64,000 bases of DNA. Origin: Actinomadura luzonensis (lineage in GTDB: Bacteria; Actinomycetota; Actinomycetes; Streptosporangiales; Streptosporangiaceae). Positions 16,341 through 24,697 of this stretch are shown here, piece after piece (within the stretch, counting starts at the first letter, position 1; each line of letters opens with the position of its first letter). The notes beneath the pieces are model-generated. The model saw nothing but the letters and a program-made list of their open reading frames with translations. It had not been told where the DNA came from and ran no database searches. The stretch is taken from contig NZ_JAKRKC020000001.1 of assembly GCF_022664455.2 (NCBI RefSeq), positions 4,469,001 through 4,533,000 of the forward strand, given 5' to 3'. Made by a program: the position numbers and the translations under genes.

Positions 16341-17054
16341 TCACCGGCACTGGGCCAGCATCGCCTTCTTGTCGGCCGGGGTGACCGGCACGCCGTACTT
16401 CACCGCGACCTGCGCGAAGCGGGTGACGTAGGCGCAGCGCACCCGCCGCTGGGGCGGCAGCCAGCCCGACGGGCCGGCGGCGTCCTTCTGCTCGTTGGCG
16501 TCGCCGTCCACCGGCAGCAGGTTGAGCGGGTCGTTGGCGAAGTCGAGCCGCTTGGACATCGGCCAGCGCGGCGCCCCCATCCGCCAGCCGTAGTTGAGCG
16601 GCACCACGTGGTCCACCTGCACCTCGTCGGCGTTGTCCTTGTGCCAGTGGATGATCCGGCCGGTGTAGGGGTCCTCCAGCGTCATCGACACGACCTCGCA
16701 GCGCGAGCCGGCGCGGTACTCCACGTCCCGGCCGTCGCGGGCCAGCAGGTCGTCGCGGGTGCGGCAGCCGTTGCGCGCGTACGGCACGCCGCTCGCCGTG
16801 TCGGCCCAGTTCTCGCCGTACCGGGTGCGTTCGTAGCCGGCGTTGGAGCCGAGGCCCCGGGTGGGGAGCCGCTGGATGAGGGCGCGTGCCCGGGCCCTGT
16901 CGGCGTTGGAGATGATGGGAGCCAGACCGGGTAACGTGCCGCTGGCGTTGCCCAGGGGGCTGGCCGCCGTGGCGGGCGGCGTCCTGGCGGTGCCGACGAA
17001 GGAAACGGCGATGATGGCTCCTGCGAGAAGGGCGAGGGCGTCCTTCGTGCTCAA
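16341..17054 (-). CDS. Secreted HNH nuclease (GmrSD/DUF1524-like)
   Basis: The TTG at 17054 is taken as start because GGAGG sits 6 bp upstream and the product then begins with a signal peptide (MSTKDALALLAGAIIAVSFVG). The mature part holds an HNH core: Asp148-His149 in VQVDHVVPLN, Asn178 in NDPLNLLPV, then Asn187 and Lys190 in NEQKDAAGPSGW. Family members are extracellular DNases used for nutrient scavenging or antagonism. It is 237 residues and convergent with the SGNH gene with a 9-bp gap. It is divergent from crcB. Confidence 0.87.
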   Translation of the reverse strand: MSTKDALALLAGAIIAVSFVGTARTPPATAASPLGNASGTLPGLAPIISNADRARARALIQRLPTRGLGSNAGYERTRYGENWADTASGVPYARNGCRTRDDLLARDGRDVEYRAGSRCEVVSMTLEDPYTGRIIHWHKDNADEVQVDHVVPLNYGWRMGAPRWPMSKRLDFANDPLNLLPVDGDANEQKDAAGPSGWLPPQRRVRCAYVTRFAQVAVKYGVPVTPADKKAMLAQCR

Positions 17055-17126
17055 TCGGGCCTCCGAGCGCTTCCAGATCTCTAGGGAAATTCCCGGCTTG
17101 AGTTGTTCTGACACGGGGAGGGTTGT

Positions 17127-17588
17127 GTGACCGAACGCCCTATCGATCCGGACGTCGATCTCCACGTCCCGGCGCAGCGCGCCGAGCTGCACTGGCCGGT
17201 CCTGGCCGCCATCGCCGCCGGGGGCGCGCTCGGGGCGCTGGCCCGGTACGGCGCGCAGTCCGCGCTGCCGGCCCCGCCGGGCGGCTTCCCGTGGGCGACG
17301 TTCGCGGTCAACGTCACGGGCTGCCTGCTCATCGGCGTGCTCATGGTGGTGATCACCGAGGTGCGGCGGGCGCACCGGCTCGTCCGGCCGTTCCTCGGCG
17401 TGGGGGTGCTCGGCGGCTACACGACGTTCTCCACGTACGTGGTGGACGTGCAGCGCACGCTCGGCGCGGGCGCGCCGGTGACCGCGCTGGTCTACCTCGC
17501 CGGCACGATGGCGGCCGCGCTGGCCGCCGTCGCGACCGGCATGTGGCTGGCCCGCCGGGCCGCCGGGGCGCGGGCGGCGGTGCGATGA
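17127..17588 (+). CDS. crcB: Fluoride channel CrcB/Fluc, first subunit
   Basis: A 153-residue four-helix membrane protein with GGALGALARYG, FAVNVTGCLLIG and GVLGGYTTFSTYVVD, the fluoride-pore signature. It has an unusually long, acidic N-terminal tail (about 22 residues). The GTG start has a GGGGAGGG site. Gram-positive bacteria often need two CrcB proteins forming an antiparallel heterodimer, and a second gene overlaps by ATGA directly downstream. No fluoride riboswitch is visible in the 72-bp divergent gap. Confidence 0.92.
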   Translation: MTERPIDPDVDLHVPAQRAELHWPVLAAIAAGGALGALARYGAQSALPAPPGGFPWATFAVNVTGCLLIGVLMVVITEVRRAHRLVRPFLGVGVLGGYTTFSTYVVDVQRTLGAGAPVTALVYLAGTMAAALAAVATGMWLARRAAGARAAVR

Positions 17589-17944
17589 CGCTGCTGCTCG
17601 TCGTCGTGGGCGCGGCCGTCGGGGCGCCGCTCCGCTACCTGGCCGACCGGGCCGTGCAGGCCCGCCACGACACCGTCTTCCCCTGGGGGACGCTCACGGT
17701 CAACGTCGCCGGCTCGGCGCTGCTCGCCTTCCTCGCCGCGCTGCCCGCCCAGGGCGCGGTGATGGCACTGGCCGGCACCGGTTTCTGCGGGGCGCTGACG
17801 ACGTACTCGACGCTCGGCTACGAGACGGTGCGGCTGCTGGAGGAGGGCGCCCGCTTCCACGCGGTCGCCAACGCGGCCGCCAGCATCGTCGCCGGTCTCG
17901 GCGCCGCCTCCTGCGGCGCCGCCCTCGCCCAGGCGCTCGCCTGA
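17585..17944 (+). CDS. crcB: Fluoride channel CrcB/Fluc, second subunit
   Basis: A 119-residue partner of the preceding channel. It has GAPLRYLADR, LTVNVAGSALLAF and GFCGALTTYSTLGYE, with four predicted helices. It is much shorter at the N-terminus than its partner. The ATG at 17585 overlaps the upstream stop (ATGA), implying coupled synthesis of both halves of the pore. The pair would expel cytosolic fluoride down the electrochemical gradient. Confidence 0.92.
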   Translation: MTLLLVVVGAAVGAPLRYLADRAVQARHDTVFPWGTLTVNVAGSALLAFLAALPAQGAVMALAGTGFCGALTTYSTLGYETVRLLEEGARFHAVANAAASIVAGLGAASCGAALAQALA

Positions 17945-17951
17945 GCGCCCG

Positions 17952-18791
17952 CTACGGCAGGACGTCGCGCAGCAGGCGGGCGCGGGGCGGGCGGCGCTGC
18001 CACTCGCGGGGGTAGCCGAGCGAGACCTCCTCGAACCGCACCCCGTCGTAGGTGGTGACGCGCGGGATGTGCAGGTGGCCGTAGATCATGGCGGCGGTCG
18101 GGTAGCGGCGGTGCCAGTCGCGGGTGGCGTCGGTGCCGCACCACTGCGCGAACTCCGGGAACCACAGCACGTCCGTCGGCTCGCGCACCAGCGGGTAGTG
18201 GTTGACGAACACCAGCGGCAAGCCGTCGGCGGGCAGGGCGGCGAGGCGGGCCTCGGTGGCCGCCACCCGGGCCCGGCACCAGGCGTCGCGGCTCGGGTAC
18301 GGGTCGGGGTGCAGCAGGTACTCGTCGGTGCAGACCACGCCGGTGCCGCGGGCGTACTCCAGCGCCTCCTCCTTGGAGGCGGTGCCCGGCGGCAGCCACG
18401 TGTAGTCGTAGAGCAGGAACAGCGGCACGATCCGCACCGGACCGCCCGGCCCCTCCCACAGCGGGTACGGGTCCTCGGGCGTGAGGACGCCCAGCTCGCG
18501 GCACATCGCGACCAGGTGCTCGTAGCGCGCCACGCCCCGCAGCTCGGGCGGGTCGCCGCGCGGGGTCCACAGCTCGTGGTTGCCCGGCGTCCACACCACC
18601 CGCTCGAACCGGCCCGCGAGCAGCCGCAGCGCCCAGCCGATGTCCTCCAGCCGGTCGGCGACGTCGCCCGCGACCAGCAGCCAGTCGCCGGGGGTGAGCG
18701 GCTTCAGGTCCTCGACGATCTCGCGGTTCTCTGCGTAGGAGACGTGCAGGTCGCTGATGGCGAGCAGGCCGCCGTCGGGGTGGGCGGGCAA
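17952..18791 (-). CDS. Calcineurin-like metallophosphoesterase
   Basis: All metal-binding motifs are present: SDLHVSY (DxH), AGDVAD (GDxxD), GNHE, the NHYPL His and the GHLHIP (GHxH). The start is uncertain: TTG 18791 has a strong GAAGGAGG site 8 bp upstream and puts the DxH motif near the N-terminus as usual. An ATG at 18851 would add a Gly/Arg/Ala-rich extension. At about 279 residues it is a single-domain phosphoesterase, with substrates ranging from cyclic nucleotides to phosphoproteins. Its end lies 7 bp from the end of crcB. Confidence 0.85.
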   Translation of the reverse strand: MPAHPDGGLLAISDLHVSYAENREIVEDLKPLTPGDWLLVAGDVADRLEDIGWALRLLAGRFERVVWTPGNHELWTPRGDPPELRGVARYEHLVAMCRELGVLTPEDPYPLWEGPGGPVRIVPLFLLYDYTWLPPGTASKEEALEYARGTGVVCTDEYLLHPDPYPSRDAWCRARVAATEARLAALPADGLPLVFVNHYPLVREPTDVLWFPEFAQWCGTDATRDWHRRYPTAAMIYGHLHIPRVTTYDGVRFEEVSLGYPREWQRRPPRARLLRDVLP

Positions 18792-18896
18792 GGGCGGTGC
18801 CTCCTTCCGGCCCGGCCTTCCCGCGGCCCGGCCTCCGGCTGCCACGAGCATGCCACGACAGGCCCCGCTCCCCCACCCCCTGGGCGGGCCTGGAGG

Positions 18897-18922
18897 CGGC
18901 CGGGGCCCGCTGGCCCCGGCCG
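18897..18922. terminator. GC-rich hairpin between hydrolase and phosphoesterase genes
   Basis: An 11-bp perfect stem (core GGCCGGGGCC / GGCCCCGGCC) with a 4-nt loop. It lies 62 bp after the stop of the minus-strand alpha/beta hydrolase and upstream of the phosphoesterase start. It has no T-run, which is typical for actinomycete terminators. Confidence 0.55.
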
Positions 18923-18983
18923 GCGGCGGGTAATAAGGGGCCGCTCCGCAGCAGCTCCCGGCCGTGCCTCCGGACCCGGTAGA

Positions 18984-19952
18984 TCAAGAATGCAGCCAGT
19001 TCCGCAGCGCGTGGACGGCCAGGCCCATCGCGGCCTTGTTGGCGTTGGTGTCGCGCAGCAGGTCGATCATCGCGAAGTCGTGGACCATCCCGGCCAGCCG
19101 GACCGCGGTCACGTCCACGCCCGCCTCGCGCAGCCGGGCCGCGTACGCCTCGCCCTCGTCGCGCAGCACGTCCGCCTCGCCGTTGAGGACGAGCGCGGGC
19201 GGCAGGCCGCGCAGCTCCTCGTCACCGGCGCGCAGCGGCGAGGCGTGGCTGTCGGCGCGCTGCGCCGGGTCGGTCGTGTACTGGTCCCAGAACCACTTCA
19301 TGCCGTCGCGGTTGAGGTAGTAGCCGGTGGCGAACTGCTGGTAGGACTCGGTGTCGAAGTTCGCGTCGGTGACGGGGTAGAACAGCACCTGGCCGCGCAG
19401 CCGCACGTCGCCGCGCTCCTTGGCCATGAGGGCCAGCACGGCGGACATGTTGCCGCCCACCGAGTCGCCGGCCACGGCCATGCGGTCCGGGTCGAGGCCC
19501 TTCTCGCGGCCGTGCTCCATCACCCACTGCGCGGCGGCGTAGTTCTGCTCGATCTGGGTGGGGTACTTCGCCTCCGGGGCGCGGTCGTACTCGGGGAAGA
19601 CCACGGCCGCGTCGCAGTGCACGGCGAGCTCCCGCACCAGGCGGTCGTGGGTGTGGGCCGAGCCGAACACCCAGCCGGCGCCGTGGATGTAGAAGATCAC
19701 CGGCAGGGTGCCGGTGGCGCCGCGCGGCTTGACGATGCGCACCGGGACGATGCCCGTCGGGCCGCCCTGAACCTGGATCCACTCCTCGTCGATGTCCGGC
19801 TTGGGGACGTTCGGGTCGGACTGGACCTTCTCCAGCACCTCGCGCCCCTGCTCCGGCGGCAGCTCGTAGATGAAGGGGCGCTTGGAGTTCGCCTCGGCGA
19901 ACTCCCGCGCCGCCGGCTCCAGCACGACCTTCTTGTTGATCATCGTGGTCAC
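18984..19952 (-). CDS. Alpha/beta hydrolase, HSL/GDXG (family IV) type
   Basis: A 322-residue carboxylesterase-like protein. The oxyanion motif is HGAGW (usual HGGGW), the nucleophile elbow is GDSVGG, and a late MVHDFAM carries the catalytic His. GTG 19952 is used because GGAGAG lies 6 bp before it; ATG 19943 is the alternative. It has no signal peptide, so it is cytoplasmic. It lies downstream of the sugar ABC genes but separated by 109 bp, so co-transcription is uncertain. Ser to Ala in the third HGGGW position is a small deviation. Confidence 0.85.
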   Translation of the reverse strand: MTTMINKKVVLEPAAREFAEANSKRPFIYELPPEQGREVLEKVQSDPNVPKPDIDEEWIQVQGGPTGIVPVRIVKPRGATGTLPVIFYIHGAGWVFGSAHTHDRLVRELAVHCDAAVVFPEYDRAPEAKYPTQIEQNYAAAQWVMEHGREKGLDPDRMAVAGDSVGGNMSAVLALMAKERGDVRLRGQVLFYPVTDANFDTESYQQFATGYYLNRDGMKWFWDQYTTDPAQRADSHASPLRAGDEELRGLPPALVLNGEADVLRDEGEAYAARLREAGVDVTAVRLAGMVHDFAMIDLLRDTNANKAAMGLAVHALRNWLHS

Positions 19953-20061
19953 GGGCGACTCTCCGGGCTCTCGATTACGGCACGCCGAAGTGGTCGTACC
20001 TCCGCCCGTCTCCAGCGGACCGCCCGGAACCGTCAATTCCGCCCCAAGCCCGCCCGGCCCC

Positions 20062-20817
20062 TCACTCGCGGCGGAGCTCGTGCGCCAGCTCCTCCAGCTC
20101 GGCCCCGCCCGCCATGAGCGCGGTCAGCTCCTGCGGGGTGATGTCGGCCTTGCCGTGCTCGCCCAGGCTCGTCCCCCGGTTGAGCAGCAGGAACCGGTCG
20201 CCCACCGGGTAGGCGTGGTGCGGGTTGTGGGTGATGAAGACCACGGCGAGGCCCCGGTCGCGGGCGCGGGCGATGTAGCGCAGCACCACCCCGGCCTGCT
20301 TGACGCCGAGCGCGGACGTCGGCTCGTCCAGGATGAGCACCCGAGCCCCGAAGTGCACCGCCCGCGCGATGGCGACCGACTGCCGCTCGCCGCCGGACAG
20401 CGTCCCGACCGGCTGGTCCACGTCCCGGATGTCGATGCCCATGGCCCGCAGCTCCTCGCGGGCCACCCGCCGGGCCTTGGCCACGTCGAAGGCCAGGCCC
20501 TTGCGCGGCTCGGAGCCGAGGAAGAAGTTGCGCCACACCGACATCAGCGGGATCATCGCCAGGTCCTGGTAGACGGTGGCGATGCCGCGGTCGAGGGCGT
20601 CGCGCGGGCTCGCCAGGCGCACCTCCCGGCCGTCCACCAGCAGCGTGCCCGTGTCGTGCTGGTGCACGCCCGACAGGATCTTGATGAGCGTCGACTTGCC
20701 GGCGCCGTTGTCGCCGAGCACGCACAGCACCTGCCCGGCCGCCACGCCCATCGACACCTCGCGCAGCGCCAGCACCGACCCGAACGTCTTGCCGATCCTC
20801 CGCGTCTCCAGGATCAA
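20062..20817 (-). CDS. Sugar ABC transporter ATPase, single domain (FrcA-like)
   Basis: A 251-residue ATPase with Walker A GDNGAGKST (35-43), Q-loop VYQDLAMI, signature LSGGERQ, Walker B VLILDEP and the H-loop FITHN. It has one nucleotide-binding domain rather than the fused pair of RbsA/XylG, like fructose-type FrcA. The TTG start at 20817 overlaps the permease stop and has a GAGGAGG site. It powers import through the neighbouring permease. Confidence 0.9.
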   Translation of the reverse strand: MILETRRIGKTFGSVLALREVSMGVAAGQVLCVLGDNGAGKSTLIKILSGVHQHDTGTLLVDGREVRLASPRDALDRGIATVYQDLAMIPLMSVWRNFFLGSEPRKGLAFDVAKARRVAREELRAMGIDIRDVDQPVGTLSGGERQSVAIARAVHFGARVLILDEPTSALGVKQAGVVLRYIARARDRGLAVVFITHNPHHAYPVGDRFLLLNRGTSLGEHGKADITPQELTALMAGGAELEELAHELRRE

Positions 20818-21848
20818 TGCCGGACCTCCTCGGCGTAGCGGCGCACCAGCCGGTTGGCCAGCGTGGCCAGCAGCAGCATCGCGCCCAGGAAGAACTTGAA
20901 CCAGTCGGCGTCCCAGCCGAGGAAGACGATGCCCTTGTCGGCCATGCCGAAGATGACCGCGCCGATCGCGGCGCCGACGGCCGAGCCGTAGCCGCCGGTC
21001 AGCAGGCAGCCGCCGATCACGGCCGCGATGATGTAGATGAACTCCTGGCCGATGCCGATGTTGGCCTGGACGCTGGTGTAGCGCAGCGCCAGGATCGAGC
21101 CGACCAGCCAGGCGGCGAACGCCGTGGTCATGAACAGCGCGATCTTCGTACGGGCCGCCGGCACGCCCACCGCCCGCGCGGCCCGCTCGTCGCCGCCGAC
21201 CGCGAAGATCCAGTTGCCCGCGCGGGTGCGCATGAGCACCCACGTCGCCACGGCGGTGACCAGCAGCCACCACAGGATCGCCACCCGGTAGGAGGTGCCG
21301 CCGATCTCGATCGTGCCGGCCAGCAGCGCGCTCGCCCCCTCGAAACCGGCGGCCCGGCGCAGCCCGCCGACCTGCACGGTGCCGGTGATGGCCTTGGTGA
21401 CGCCGAGGTTGACGCCCTGCAGCATGAGGAACGTGCCGAGCGTGACGATGAAGCTGGGCAGCCTGGTCCTGGTGACGATGAGCCCGTTGGCGAACCCGAC
21501 GGCCAGCGCCACCACCAGCCCGGCCAGCATCGCCGTCCACACGTCGAACCCGAACCGGGTGGCCAGCGTGACCAGGATCAGCCCGCTGGTGCCGGTCAGC
21601 ACGCCCGCCGACAGGTCGAACTCGCCGCCGATCATCAGCAGCGCCACCGCGACCGCCATGATGCCGAGCGTGGCGGCCGGGTCCAGCCAGTTGGCGATGC
21701 CGGCCGGCGAGCGGAACACCTCCGACTGGGCGGCGAAGAACGCGAACACCAGCACCGCGCCGACCACCGCCCCCAGCTCGGGGCGGATGAGCAGCCGGCG
21801 CGCCACACCGACCCGGGCGACCCGCTCGTCGGCCGCCGTGGCCGTCAT
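20814..21848 (-). CDS. Sugar ABC transporter permease (RbsC/FrcC type)
   Basis: A 344-residue BPD_transp_2 permease with eight to ten helices. It has the conserved ALLMIGGEFDLSAG and FANGLIVTRTRLPSFIVTLG segments and VGGDERAARAVGV near the EAA-like loop. The start ATG overlaps the lipoprotein stop (ATGA), and its own stop overlaps the ATPase start, so the three genes form one operon. The substrate is likely a monosaccharide such as ribose, xylose or fructose. Confidence 0.92.
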   Translation of the reverse strand: MTATAADERVARVGVARRLLIRPELGAVVGAVLVFAFFAAQSEVFRSPAGIANWLDPAATLGIMAVAVALLMIGGEFDLSAGVLTGTSGLILVTLATRFGFDVWTAMLAGLVVALAVGFANGLIVTRTRLPSFIVTLGTFLMLQGVNLGVTKAITGTVQVGGLRRAAGFEGASALLAGTIEIGGTSYRVAILWWLLVTAVATWVLMRTRAGNWIFAVGGDERAARAVGVPAARTKIALFMTTAFAAWLVGSILALRYTSVQANIGIGQEFIYIIAAVIGGCLLTGGYGSAVGAAIGAVIFGMADKGIVFLGWDADWFKFFLGAMLLLATLANRLVRRYAEEVRH

Positions 21849-22831
21849 CGGGTGCCCGCCGCCGCCAGCTTGGCCACCTGGTCGGCGTTGTCCTTGGTGA
21901 CGAAGCCGGGCCCGGTGTTGACCGGCAGGCCGCCGCCGACGGTGTTGAGGTTGGCCGTGTAGAGGTGCAGGAACGTGATGGGCAGGTAGCCCTGGAGGTA
22001 CTGCTGCTGGTCGACGGCGAACAGGATCTCGCCGGCCTTGACCGCGTCCACCACGTCGGCCGACAGGTCGAACGTGGCCAGCTTGGCCGGCGAGCCCGCG
22101 TCCTTGATCGCGTCCCTGGCGGCCACGGCGACCGCCGGGTTGAGCGCCAGCACGCCGTTGACCTGTTTGTCGGACTGGAGCTTGGCGGTGACCTTGGAGG
22201 TGACGTCGGCCAGGTTGCCGATGTCCACCTGGAGCCGCTCGACGGTGCCGCCGAGGGTCTGCTCGGCGCCCTTGCAGCGCTGGTCGAGGCCGATGTTGCC
22301 GGCCTCGTGGACGACGCACAGCAGCTTGGTGACGCCGGCCGCCTTGAGCTGCTCGCCCGCGCCGCGCCCGGCGACGTCCTCGGACTGGCCGACGTGGGTG
22401 AGGGCGCCGAACGCCTTGGAGGAGTCGGCCCCCGAGTTGATCGTCACGACGGGGATCTTCGCGGCGACGGCCTTGCCGATCGACTCCTTCAGCGCGTCCG
22501 GGTTGGCCATGGAGACCACCAGGCCGTCCACCTTCTCCGACACGGCCTGGTCGATGAGCTGCGACTGCTTGGCCGGGTCGCCGTCCCCCTGGTAGGTGAC
22601 GGTCACGCCGTACTGCTTGCCGGCGGCCTCGGCGCCGTTCTTGACCACGTCCCAGAAGGCGTCGCCGGCGCCGCCGTGGGTGATGACGGCGTACTTGGCG
22701 CCGCCCCCGCCTTGTTGCGCCGGCGACGCGGCGGCCGGGGCGCTTTGCCCGCTCTGCCCTCCGCCAGAAGATGAGCAGCCGGTCAGGGCAAGCGCTCCCA
22801 GCAGGGCCAGCACGATCGGGGTACGTCTCAC
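21845..22831 (-). CDS. Sugar-binding lipoprotein of ABC importer
   Basis: A 328-residue periplasmic-binding-protein type I (Peripl_BP_4) lipoprotein. GTG 22831, with GGAGG upstream, gives MRRTPIVLALLGALALTGCSSSGGG, a clean lipobox (LTGC). Codons upstream of this would bury the signal sequence. A Gly/Ser/Gln linker leads to the sugar-binding fold (YAVITHGGAGDAFWDVVKNGAEAAGKQ; VDGLVVSMANPDAL). It is the first gene of the importer operon. A TTGACA (reverse complement of 22876-22881) could be its -35, but a matching -10 is weak. Confidence 0.92.
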   Translation of the reverse strand: MRRTPIVLALLGALALTGCSSSGGGQSGQSAPAAASPAQQGGGGAKYAVITHGGAGDAFWDVVKNGAEAAGKQYGVTVTYQGDGDPAKQSQLIDQAVSEKVDGLVVSMANPDALKESIGKAVAAKIPVVTINSGADSSKAFGALTHVGQSEDVAGRGAGEQLKAAGVTKLLCVVHEAGNIGLDQRCKGAEQTLGGTVERLQVDIGNLADVTSKVTAKLQSDKQVNGVLALNPAVAVAARDAIKDAGSPAKLATFDLSADVVDAVKAGEILFAVDQQQYLQGYLPITFLHLYTANLNTVGGGLPVNTGPGFVTKDNADQVAKLAAAGTR

Positions 22832-23169
22832 AGGACACCTCCAAGACCAACAGGCTTGGCCCGGTTCTACCCCAATGTCAACTCTTTGTATAGACATAAG
22901 GACAGACCCGTGATCCACACCAGCCCACCGCCTCCGCCCGGCACGTCAGGTCGTGGACGGGTGGCGTTCCGAACGCCTTGGCCACATGTTCTTCGGAGAG
23001 AAGTCAACTCACGTAGATGCCGCCTGCGTATCGACTTCTACATCTGGCCCGCCACTCTTTGCCCTGATCCGGCCAGGACGGCTGCCACTCGTGCGGCGGA
23101 GCCGGGCAGTCAGCGTGTCGCGATGGCGGGCTGCGTTCGAACGCCGAAAGGTACTCAACGGTTGCTCGA
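22832..23169. other. Intergenic stretch upstream of the sugar ABC operon
   Basis: These 338 bp hold no convincing gene. They run from the start of the binding-lipoprotein gene to the left end of the first IS256-type element. The 22870-22910 part is AT-richer and should contain the sugar operon promoter. The remainder shows no clear repeat or hairpin. Confidence 0.6.
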
Positions 23170-24660
23170 GGTCGCGTCCGAGATGCGGTGTAAAAGTGAA
23201 CGAGCGTAGGTTGCCGTGCTGAACCGACCAAAGTTCGCACAACGCAAGGACCTACGCTCGTGGCACGCACACTACCGCCCGTTCAAGCCATCCGCGCCGA
23301 GATCGACGCCCTGTTCACCGAAGGCCGTGACCTGGTCGAGGTCATCGAGCACGTCGCCCGGCTCGGCGCCCGCCTGATCATCCAGACCGCCGTCGAAGCC
23401 GAGGTGGACGCCTTCCTCGGCCGCGCCCGCTACCAACGCGCCGCCACCATCTCCGCAGACAGCAGCGAAGAGACGACGGTGCGGCCTGGTCACCGCAACG
23501 GGCACTGCCCGACCACCGTCAAGACCACCAGCGGGCCGATCACCATCGCCCGCCCGAAGCTGCGCGGCACCACCAAGAAGTTCGCCTCCCGCCTGTTCGG
23601 CACCGGCGTCACCCGCACCCACGCGCTGGAAACCCTGGTCATCGCCTCCTTCGTGCGCGGCCTGTCGACGCGCGATGTCGAAGGCGCGCTGGCCGACGCG
23701 CTCGGCCCCGAGGCCGCCCTGTCCAAGTCGACGGTCTCCACGATCTGCCAGGCCATCGTCGCCGAGTACGACGCCTGGTGCCGCCGCGACCTTGCCGCGG
23801 TGGAGCTGGACTACCTGTTCCTGGACGCCTCACACTTCAAGATGCACGACGGGCAGCGGGCCGAGCCGATCCTGGCCGCCTGGGGCATCACCACCGAAGG
23901 CAAGCCCGTCTTCGTCGGCCTGGCCGCCGCCGGCTCCGAATCCACCGACGCCTGGCACGACTTCCTCACCGACCTGACCGCCCGCGGCCTGCGCCCACCC
24001 CTGCTGATCATCTCCGACGGCGCGCCCGGCCTGATCAGCGCCGCCGAGCAGGTGTTTGCCCGCTCGCTGCGCCAAAGGTGTCTGGTGCATCGCGCTAGAA
24101 ATGTGCTGGCCAAGGTCAGCGCCGGCGACCAGGCCGAGGTGAAGGCCGCCTACTGGCAGATCTTCGACCTCGCCGAGCTGGGCGAGGACGTCAAGGTCGG
24201 TCAGCAGCTCGTCGACTGGGTGCAGCGGCGCATCGACGCCTTCGCCGACATGTGGGCCGGCCGCTATCCGGCAGCGGTCAAGTGCCTGCTCACCGACCGT
24301 CAGAGCCTGACCACCTACCTGCGCTTCCCCCTCGAGCACCACAAGCGCGTGCGGCACTCCAACTTCATCGAGCGCACCTTCGGCGAGACCCGCCGCCGCG
24401 TCAAGGTCATCGGCCGCTTCCCCGGCGAGACCAGCTGCGTGTCCCTGGTCTGGGCCGTACTGGACCGCGCCTCGCGGGGCTGGCGCGGCTTCACCATGAC
24501 CAGCAAGGGCCTGCGCACCCTGCACGACCTCCGCCGAGCCCTGCTCCACCCGCCCACCCAGCTCCACCCGACCGACGACCCGGCCTTGGCACCCACCACC
24601 GAGGCCGCCTAAGATCCACCCACGGCACCTACCTCGTCGAGCTATTTACACCGCTCCGAG
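23170..24660 (+). mobile_element. IS256-family element, copy 1, right end truncated
   Basis: The left terminal repeat begins GGTCGCGTCCGAGATGCGG at 23170. The right end (24642-24660) matches the inner part of the copy-2 right repeat (GGAGCGGTGTAAA in reverse complement). The outermost dozen bases are replaced by sequence ending another element. It encodes one intact transposase. The truncated right end suggests that this copy can no longer move by itself. Confidence 0.85.
23260..24612 (+). CDS. IS256-family (Mutator) transposase, copy 1
   Basis: A 450-residue DDE transposase of the IS256/MULE type. The catalytic region shows LDYLFLDASHFKM (first Asp), IISDGAPGLISAAEQVF (second Asp) and FIERTFGETRRRVKVIGRFPGE (Glu). 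The family Cys-His segment is RQRCLVHRARNVLAKV. The frame is intact and about 90 % similar by eye to copy 2. The start overlaps a second CGAGCGTAGG motif, present in inverted form in the left end. It should excise and insert its own element as a homodimer. Confidence 0.95.
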   Translation: MARTLPPVQAIRAEIDALFTEGRDLVEVIEHVARLGARLIIQTAVEAEVDAFLGRARYQRAATISADSSEETTVRPGHRNGHCPTTVKTTSGPITIARPKLRGTTKKFASRLFGTGVTRTHALETLVIASFVRGLSTRDVEGALADALGPEAALSKSTVSTICQAIVAEYDAWCRRDLAAVELDYLFLDASHFKMHDGQRAEPILAAWGITTEGKPVFVGLAAAGSESTDAWHDFLTDLTARGLRPPLLIISDGAPGLISAAEQVFARSLRQRCLVHRARNVLAKVSAGDQAEVKAAYWQIFDLAELGEDVKVGQQLVDWVQRRIDAFADMWAGRYPAAVKCLLTDRQSLTTYLRFPLEHHKRVRHSNFIERTFGETRRRVKVIGRFPGETSCVSLVWAVLDRASRGWRGFTMTSKGLRTLHDLRRALLHPPTQLHPTDDPALAPTTEAA

Positions 24661-24697
24661 ACACTGTTGGCGAATGCGGTGATCATCTAGTGCGGTC
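24658..24697 (-). repeat. Solo terminal fragment of the IS1182-like element
   Basis: These 40 bp repeat, with one 5-bp gap, the reverse complement of the last about 35 bp inside the right end of the adjacent IS1182-like element (GACACTGTTGGCGAATGCGG, then TCTAGTGCGGTCG). It looks like the remnant of an earlier copy left after deletion or recombination. It is fused to the truncated right end of IS256 copy 1. Confidence 0.7.

Noticed and set aside
17055..17126. Fluoride riboswitch before crcB
   Set aside because: The gap is only 72 bp and no crcB-motif pseudoknot pattern was seen.
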